This document shows positions 14,474-19,115 of a DNA stretch of 19,115 nt, one piece after another. Each line of letters begins with the position of its first letter. The first letter of the stretch is position 1. The position numbers and the translations under genes are program-made. Below the pieces are notes generated by a model that ran no database searches, was not told where the DNA came from, and was given only the letters and a program-made list of their open reading frames with translations. The DNA is from Gemmatimonadota bacterium (lineage in GTDB: Bacteria > Gemmatimonadota > Gemmatimonadetes > Longimicrobiales > Longimicrobiaceae): contig JAHWJV010000014.1 in NCBI GenBank assembly GCA_019348265.1, positions 1-19,115 on the forward strand. Reading direction: 5' to 3'.

Positions 14474-15148
14474 TTACAGCCGCAGGCGAGGCCTCTCGAT
14501 GTACTTCTTGATCTTGTGCTGGCCCACCCACACCCGGCTGTTGCTCTCCAGGTCGGTGAGCGTCACGTCTACCTGGTAGAAGACCACGCTGCGGCGGCCC
14601 TCGCGATCCTCGATCGCCTGGATCTCTCCCTGGAGCATGTAGTCGGCGCCGGTCTCCTGCCTCAGCCGCGCCCGCGTCGTCGCGGCGGCGAACTGCTGCT
14701 GGTCCTCACGTTCGTCGCGGATCTGGTCGCGCTCGGCGTTGCTGGCAACCACGTTCACCAGCCCGGTGTTGACGTAGCCGCGCTCCAGGTCGCGGACGAA
14801 GGTCCCGACGGGCACGTGCTCCATCGTCCGGTTGCGGAGGCTCCCGACGATGACGGTGGGGCGCTCGCCGCCATTCCGCTGGGTGTGGCGCATGGCCCAG
14901 CTCTGCCCGCCTCCGGGCTCGAAGCTCTGCTGGATCAATGCTTCCGCCACCAGGCGGCTGTCGACGTCGTTCCATCGACCGGAAAGGTCGATCGCCTGCT
15001 CCGGAGCGATGCGCACGACCTGCCGAGCGCACCCGGTCCCGAGCGTCGCCAAGAGCGCGGCTCCGAGCACGGCCATGCGGCCAGCGCGGCGGGAGATGCG
15101 TCCGTCCCGAGCACGCGTTGCGTGAGAGATCTGCGAGAATGGAATCAT
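14474..15148 (-). CDS. lpoB: LpoB-like penicillin-binding-protein activator lipoprotein
   Basis: A 224-residue predicted lipoprotein of the LpoB type. In enterobacteria LpoB is anchored in the outer membrane and activates the peptidoglycan synthase PBP1b. Start at ATG 15148, with AGGAG six bases upstream; an earlier ATG at 15184 lacks this. The leader ends LGTGC, with C40 the likely lipidated residue, though the lipobox is imperfect. The family core is visible as DLSGRWNDVDSRLVAEALI (about 54-72), RPTVIVGSLRNRTMEHV (96-112) and ETGADYMLQGEI (165-176). There is a basic C-terminal tail (KIKKYIERPRLRL). No penicillin-binding protein gene is in the window, so the partner is unknown. It lies downstream of the two-component genes with a 196-base gap. 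Confidence 0.8.
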   Translation of the reverse strand: MIPFSQISHATRARDGRISRRAGRMAVLGAALLATLGTGCARQVVRIAPEQAIDLSGRWNDVDSRLVAEALIQQSFEPGGGQSWAMRHTQRNGGERPTVIVGSLRNRTMEHVPVGTFVRDLERGYVNTGLVNVVASNAERDQIRDEREDQQQFAAATTRARLRQETGADYMLQGEIQAIEDREGRRSVVFYQVDVTLTDLESNSRVWVGQHKIKKYIERPRLRL

Positions 15149-15344
15149 CCTGGGCTCCTGCGGACTGGGAACGGTGACGGACATACCACTCGTGCCTGGA
15201 AGATTGGCAGAGGACGTGCCCGTGTTTGCGAGAAAACCAAGTCGTTTCGCCGCAGCCCGTTAGCCGCTGCCCCTCCGCTTCCAGGCGCGAAGCTCGTCCT
15301 CGATAGCGGACAACCAGCGGCCGGCGCAGTAGACAGGAGGTGCC

Positions 15345-16730
15345 TCAGGGCTCGTCGAGGCCGTACTCCTTGAGCTTCTGCCAGAGAGTGGTGCGTCCCA
15401 TCCCGAGTGCGGCGGCGGCGCGGGTTCGGTTGCCCTCGGCCTGAACGAGCGCCTGGCGGATGGCTTCCCGCTCAGCGTCGGCGTCAGGCGCCTGGTATCG
15501 CCGACCCGTCTCACCCAGGCGTGCGCCGTTCGGCTCCGCGCCGTTCCCCTCCACCACGGGCGACTCGTGCTCCAGGATCTCGCGCGGCAGGTGCGAGGGC
15601 AGCAGGCGGTTGCCGTCGCACACGATGCATGCGTGCTCGATAGCTCCCATCAGCTCTCGCACGTTCCCCGGCCAGTCGTAGCGCTCCAGCACCTGCAGCG
15701 TCTCGTCCGAGCAGCCGTTGATGCGCCGTCTGGGGTCGGGGATCCGCTCGTTCCACCGCTCGATCGCCGCGGCCGACAGTGCGCGCACGTCCTCGGGGCG
15801 ATCCTTGAGATCGGGCACGCGGATCTGGAAGACCTTGAGGCGGAAGTAGAGGTCCGCACGGAAGCGGCCGGACTCGACCAGCGCCTCCAGGTCCTGGTGC
15901 GTCGCGGCGATGACTCGAACGTCCACTCCGATGGACTTCGCGGTTCCGACGCGCGTCACCTCCCTCTCCTGCAGAACGCGCAGCAGCTTCGCTTGCATCG
16001 CGGGGCTGACGTCCCCGATCTCGTCGAGGAAGATGGTCCCGGCATTGGCCTCCTCGAAGAGCCCCTTCCGCTCCGTGACGGCTCCCGTGAAGGCGCCGCG
16101 CGCGTGCCCGAACAGCTCGGACTCGAGGAGTCCCTCGGCCAGCGCCGAGCAGTTCACCGCCACGAAAGCGCGGCCGGCCCGTGGACCCTCTTCGTGGATC
16201 GCCCTCGCGACCAGCTCCTTGCCCGTCCCGGTGGCGCCGCGCAGCAGCACCGTCGAGTCCGTCGGCGCCACTCGCTCGATCGCCTTCATCACCTCCTGCA
16301 TCTCGGCGCTCCGGCCGACGATGCGGGCCGCGCCGGTGCCGAGGAGCGGCGCGCGAGTGGCGAGGATCGCGCGGATCTTCGACCGCAACACGTCGTTGTC
16401 GCAGGGCTTGGTCAGGTAGTCGTCCGCGCCGAGCTTCAGCGCCTGGACTGCCGAGTCGATGGTGGCATAACCCGTGAGCATCAGCACCGGGATGGAGTGG
16501 CCCGTCCGGCGCAGCTCCTCCAGCACCGAAAGCCCGGTGCGCCCCTCCATCTTCAGGTCGAGCAGGAGCAGGTCGTACTTCTCCTCCCGCAGCTTGGCGA
16601 GGCCGTCGTCGCCACCGGGCGCGGCGTCTACCTCGTAGCCCTCGTCGGCCAGCAGCGCCGCCGTGCTGACGCGGAAGGCGCGGTCGTCGTCGATGATCAG
16701 GATGCGTGCTGTGTCGGTGCTGACAGACAT
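15345..16730 (-). CDS. Sigma-54-dependent response regulator, NtrC family
   Basis: A 461-residue transcription activator. The receiver domain (about 8-122) has acidic residues D14-D16, phospho-acceptor D58, T86 and K108. The AAA+ sigma-54 activation domain (about 137-370) has Walker A GATGTGKE (165-172), the sigma-54 contact loop GAFTGA (212-217), and a Walker B-type segment FLDEIGDV. The C-terminus (about 420-461) is a Fis-type helix-turn-helix, NRTRAAAALGMGRTTLWQKL. All key residues are intact, so it should be a working activator of sigma-54 promoters. It starts 14 bases after the stop of the histidine kinase gene, its likely partner. Confidence 0.95.
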   Translation of the reverse strand: MSVSTDTARILIIDDDRAFRVSTAALLADEGYEVDAAPGGDDGLAKLREEKYDLLLLDLKMEGRTGLSVLEELRRTGHSIPVLMLTGYATIDSAVQALKLGADDYLTKPCDNDVLRSKIRAILATRAPLLGTGAARIVGRSAEMQEVMKAIERVAPTDSTVLLRGATGTGKELVARAIHEEGPRAGRAFVAVNCSALAEGLLESELFGHARGAFTGAVTERKGLFEEANAGTIFLDEIGDVSPAMQAKLLRVLQEREVTRVGTAKSIGVDVRVIAATHQDLEALVESGRFRADLYFRLKVFQIRVPDLKDRPEDVRALSAAAIERWNERIPDPRRRINGCSDETLQVLERYDWPGNVRELMGAIEHACIVCDGNRLLPSHLPREILEHESPVVEGNGAEPNGARLGETGRRYQAPDADAEREAIRQALVQAEGNRTRAAAALGMGRTTLWQKLKEYGLDEP

Positions 16731-16744
16731 GGCTTCGTAAGCTG

Positions 16745-18544
16745 CTAGACGGCCGCCGGCTCGCTCGTCTCCGAGGCGTCCGGCGTCGCGAGCGACGCGT
16801 TCAGCGTCTCGCGGGGAAGTTGAACGATGAAGCGGCTGCCCTTCCCGACCGTGCTCTCCACGAAGAGCCGCCCGCGATGCCCGCGGATGATCCCCTCCGA
16901 AACGAAGAGGCCGAGGCCTATGCCGCTCACCGCGGGCTTGGTCGTATAGAACGCCTCGAAGATGTGCGGGAGATGCTCCTCCGCGATCCCGACGCCGGTG
17001 TCCTCCACCACCACCTCGACGGCTTCCGCATCGGCGCGCGTCGTCACCTTGAGCTCGCCGCCGGTGGGCATCGCGTCGATCGCGTTGGCCACGAGGTTCG
17101 CGAGCACCTGCTGCAGCGCGTCCGGGTGCGCCACCACGGACGGAATTCCGCGCCTGAGGTTCTGCGAGGCGCGAATACCGTGCGCATCGAGCTCCGGACG
17201 CGCCAGGGCGACCACCCGCTGCACGAGCTGGTTGAGGTCCAGTGGCGCGGCCGCGTCCGCGAGCGGCCGGCTCTGATCCAGCATCTGGCGGGTGAGAACC
17301 GCCATCCGCTGGAGCTCCTCCTGCGCCAGAGAGAGGAACTCCCGGTTCGGGTCGCGGGGATCGCTCCGCCGCTCGAGAACCTCCAGGCAGTTCTGGATGT
17401 TGTAGATCGGGTTGTTGATCTCGTGGGAGAGCTGCGCCACCAGCCGACCCATCGCCGCGAGCTTCTCGCGATGGATCAGCTCCGCCTGTGCGGATCGCAG
17501 CCGACCCTCCCGCTCCGCGATCGCCGACCGCATGTCGCGGAACGCGTTGGTGAGCTGGCCGATCTCGTCGCTGGAAGCAGCGGGGAGCGGCGCGCCGAAG
17601 TTACCCCGCGCGAGGTCCGCCGCCGCCGCCGCAAGCGCCTGCGCCGGGCGCGCCACGATCCGGGCGATCACCAGCGCCAGGCCGACCGCGAGCCCGAGCG
17701 CAACGACCCCGATGCCGATCACCGATTGATCGATCCCGCCCACCAGCTCCAGCTCGTCTGCCACCGGACGGAAGAGCACGATCGCCGCCGGACGTCCCGT
17801 CGTGTTCAGCCTGTAGGCCACGTACAGCAGGCTCCCGGATTCGGAGGAGCGAACTCCCTGCGCCTGCACCGTGCGCATGCTCATCCCGGACAGGAACGCG
17901 GTCAGGCTGTCCGGGAGCGTGCTCGCGAGCACCGACACGGAGTCGCCGGCGATCAGCGCCACGTCCGTCCCTCCCGCCGCCGACTTCACCGCTGCGATCA
18001 GCAGCGTGTCCAGGCGCTCGGCGACTCCCACCATCCCGATGAGTACGCTGTCTTCGGCCATTGCGCCGCTCATGGTGTCGGCCGGCGCCGTGCTGGTATC
18101 CATGTAGACCGCCCGAACCGCCACCCGCAGCGGCAGCGTACCCTGCGGTGGGACGAAGACGGCGCTGCGGCCCGTGTTCACGATGCTCGTGTCGAGCACG
18201 GGTCCGACCAGCGTCCTTCCCGCCGAGTCCACTGCCACCGCGATCTGCCCTTCGTCGATCTGCCGCTTCAACGCGGATTCCAGCCGCCCGGGCTCCCCCT
18301 CCCGGATGAGCCGCTCCACCTCGCGCTCCAGCGCGATCCGCCGCGCCTTCTCCTGTAGCAGCGAAACGGAGTTCTCCCAGTTCACCGCCGTCGATCCCCG
18401 CGCGGACTCCAGCTCCTGCGTCGCGCTCGCATAGACTCGCTCAGCCACCGCCTGGCGGATCAGCACCAGAACCGGCACCACCGTCAGCAGTGCCGCCGCG
18501 GCGAACAACAGGAATACTTTGGTCCGTACGGAGAGTCCGCCCAT
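16745..18544 (-). CDS. Membrane sensor histidine kinase with HAMP domain
   Basis: A 599-residue sensor kinase. It has a first membrane helix (about 8-29), a large periplasmic sensor region (about 30-272, not recognised beyond a mixed alpha/beta look), a second helix (about 275-297), a HAMP domain (about 298-350) and a dimerisation/phosphoacceptor helix with H374 in LSHEINNP. The ATPase domain has NLVANAIDAM, DTGVGI, FEAFYTTK and GIGLGLF boxes. It is AtoS/ZraS/NtrB-like in layout. The frame is open 60 codons further upstream, but the ATG at 18544 gives a normal N-terminus and leaves the twin palindromes at 18589-18622 outside the gene. It forms an operon with the NtrC-type regulator. Confidence 0.92.
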   Translation of the reverse strand: MGGLSVRTKVFLLFAAAALLTVVPVLVLIRQAVAERVYASATQELESARGSTAVNWENSVSLLQEKARRIALEREVERLIREGEPGRLESALKRQIDEGQIAVAVDSAGRTLVGPVLDTSIVNTGRSAVFVPPQGTLPLRVAVRAVYMDTSTAPADTMSGAMAEDSVLIGMVGVAERLDTLLIAAVKSAAGGTDVALIAGDSVSVLASTLPDSLTAFLSGMSMRTVQAQGVRSSESGSLLYVAYRLNTTGRPAAIVLFRPVADELELVGGIDQSVIGIGVVALGLAVGLALVIARIVARPAQALAAAAADLARGNFGAPLPAASSDEIGQLTNAFRDMRSAIAEREGRLRSAQAELIHREKLAAMGRLVAQLSHEINNPIYNIQNCLEVLERRSDPRDPNREFLSLAQEELQRMAVLTRQMLDQSRPLADAAAPLDLNQLVQRVVALARPELDAHGIRASQNLRRGIPSVVAHPDALQQVLANLVANAIDAMPTGGELKVTTRADAEAVEVVVEDTGVGIAEEHLPHIFEAFYTTKPAVSGIGLGLFVSEGIIRGHRGRLFVESTVGKGSRFIVQLPRETLNASLATPDASETSEPAAV

Positions 18545-18856
18545 CGGGTCCGGGGCTCGGCGCGAGAAGAGAAAAACGTTCGGTCGGATGTTCACTGAAC
18601 GGACCGGGCTGTTCACTGAACGTTCCTGGCGTAACCGGACGGCGGCGGCTTTCTGGCTGGTGCCGAGAAAACTACGCATCCATGCGGGTTTTCGCCACCC
18701 GGACGCCTGCTGGGCACATGGCACGTCGGTTGCTTTTAAAGCGGCCGCGGGCCCGGATGTTTATGGACGGCCCGAGAGGAACACCGGAGTGGATCGCCCA
18801 CCCGGCGCCGGACATTCGGTCCGGCAAAACGACGCCCGACCACACTGGAGATTACC
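18545..18856. other. Divergent intergenic region, 312 bases
   Basis: This lies between the start of the histidine kinase gene (minus) and the small putative lipoprotein gene (plus). Its main features are the twin 13-bp palindromes at 18589-18622 and a short palindrome GAACGTTC (18618-18625) overlapping the second. I found no convincing -10/-35 pair or sigma-54 -24/-12 site. Confidence 0.5.
18589..18622. promoter_or_regulatory. Twin operator-like palindromes upstream of the histidine kinase gene
   Basis: The 13-mer TGTTCACTGAACG occurs at 18589-18601 and again at 18610-18622, exactly 21 bp apart, i.e. about two helical turns. Each contains the inverted repeat GTTCA-N-TGAAC. The sites are about 45-78 bases before the kinase ATG. 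Two identical palindromes on one face of the helix are typical of cooperative binding by a dimeric regulator. Which protein binds is unknown; the NtrC-type regulator encoded by this operon is one candidate. Confidence 0.65.
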
Positions 18857-19075
18857 ATGAAGAACCGTTACTTCGCAGCGCTCGCGCTCGCCGGGCTGGT
18901 TTCGTTCGCCGCTTGCGGCGGTGATGAGGCCGGTGAGACCGAGGGCACCCTCGTCGAGGATACCTCGATGGTCGCTCCGATCACGCCGGAGCCCGTCGTC
19001 GTCGACAGCACCGCCGGCGCGATGCCGATGGACAGCGCCGCGATGATGACCGACACCGCCGCGGCGGCTCATTAG
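18857..19075 (+). CDS. Small putative lipoprotein, 72 residues
   Basis: The ATG at 18857 follows GGAG (18847-18850) at 6 bases. The leader MKNRYFAALALAGLVSFAAC gives C20 as the probable lipidated residue, although F at position -3 is not the usual lipobox residue. The mature part is acidic and low in complexity, rich in Asp, Thr, Val, Met and Ala, with no recognisable domain. It is divergent from the histidine kinase gene. I do not recognise a function. Confidence 0.75.
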   Translation: MKNRYFAALALAGLVSFAACGGDEAGETEGTLVEDTSMVAPITPEPVVVDSTAGAMPMDSAAMMTDTAAAAH

Positions 19076-19099
19076 TCTCCGCGCGGTCTAAAACGGGCC

Positions 19100-19115
19100 C
19101 GGCCTTCGCAGGCCG
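19100..19115 (+). terminator. Probable start of a terminator hairpin, cut by the window edge
   Basis: CGGCCT (19100-19105) pairs with AGGCCG (19110-19115) around TCGC, 25 bases after the stop of the small lipoprotein gene. Preceding C/G bases (gggcc) suggest the stem continues past the window end. The following bases are not visible, so the T-run cannot be checked. Confidence 0.45.

Noticed and set aside
15260..15345. Helix-like peptide (WLSAIEDELRAWKRR) readable on the minus strand after the response regulator gene
   Set aside because: Looks protein-like, but no start codon with a ribosome binding site fits; the longer frame is only a shadow of the regulator gene. It could be a remnant, but I cannot support a gene.
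15567..16748. 393-codon plus-strand open frame
   Set aside because: Antisense to the NtrC-type regulator, which has intact motifs throughout.

Overview
This 19.1-kb, GC-rich window looks like ordinary chromosome from a diderm bacterium. A Gemmatimonadota-like organism is my best guess, from the menaquinone futalosine-pathway gene (mqnD), a large exported peptidase/TolB-propeller/Omp85-barrel fusion, many small lipoproteins and an LpoB homologue. That placement is inference. I saw no rRNA, tRNA, CRISPR array, phage gene, transposase or insertion-sequence end.

Left part (1-6.4 kb): the 3' end of mqnD meets a DEAD-box RNA helicase gene tail to tail, the two stop codons sharing one CTAG. An unrecognised 180-residue gene lies just upstream of the helicase on the same strand, and a 13-bp stem-loop covers the helicase start codon. 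A divergent 61-residue one-helix membrane protein follows, then the 1048-residue exported HExxH/TolB/Omp85 fusion, closed by a textbook intrinsic terminator.

Middle (6.4-8.95 kb): a FadJ-like two-domain beta-oxidation protein that lacks key catalytic residues in both domains, and a 50-residue membrane microprotein with its own sigma-70-type promoter inside the 3' end of the fadJ-like gene.

Right part (8.95-18.5 kb, minus strand, transcribed right to left): sensor histidine kinase, NtrC-type sigma-54 activator, LpoB-like lipoprotein (with terminator), ABC ATPase, ABC-2 permease carrying an extra C-terminal periplasmic-type domain, then two translationally coupled lipoproteins, one with an OmlA/BamE-like motif plus a helical repeat region and one of the COG3014 type. 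COG3014-type and LpoB-type lipoproteins are neighbours in some Gram-negative genomes, so this block may be an envelope or peptidoglycan-related neighbourhood under two-component control. Twin 13-bp palindromes exactly 21 bp apart lie upstream of the kinase gene. At the right edge a 72-residue putative lipoprotein gene runs divergently.

The best leads for something undescribed are the catalytically altered FadJ-like protein, the ABC permease with an added exported domain next to LpoB/COG3014 lipoproteins, the three-module outer-membrane fusion, and the structured start of the RNA helicase gene.
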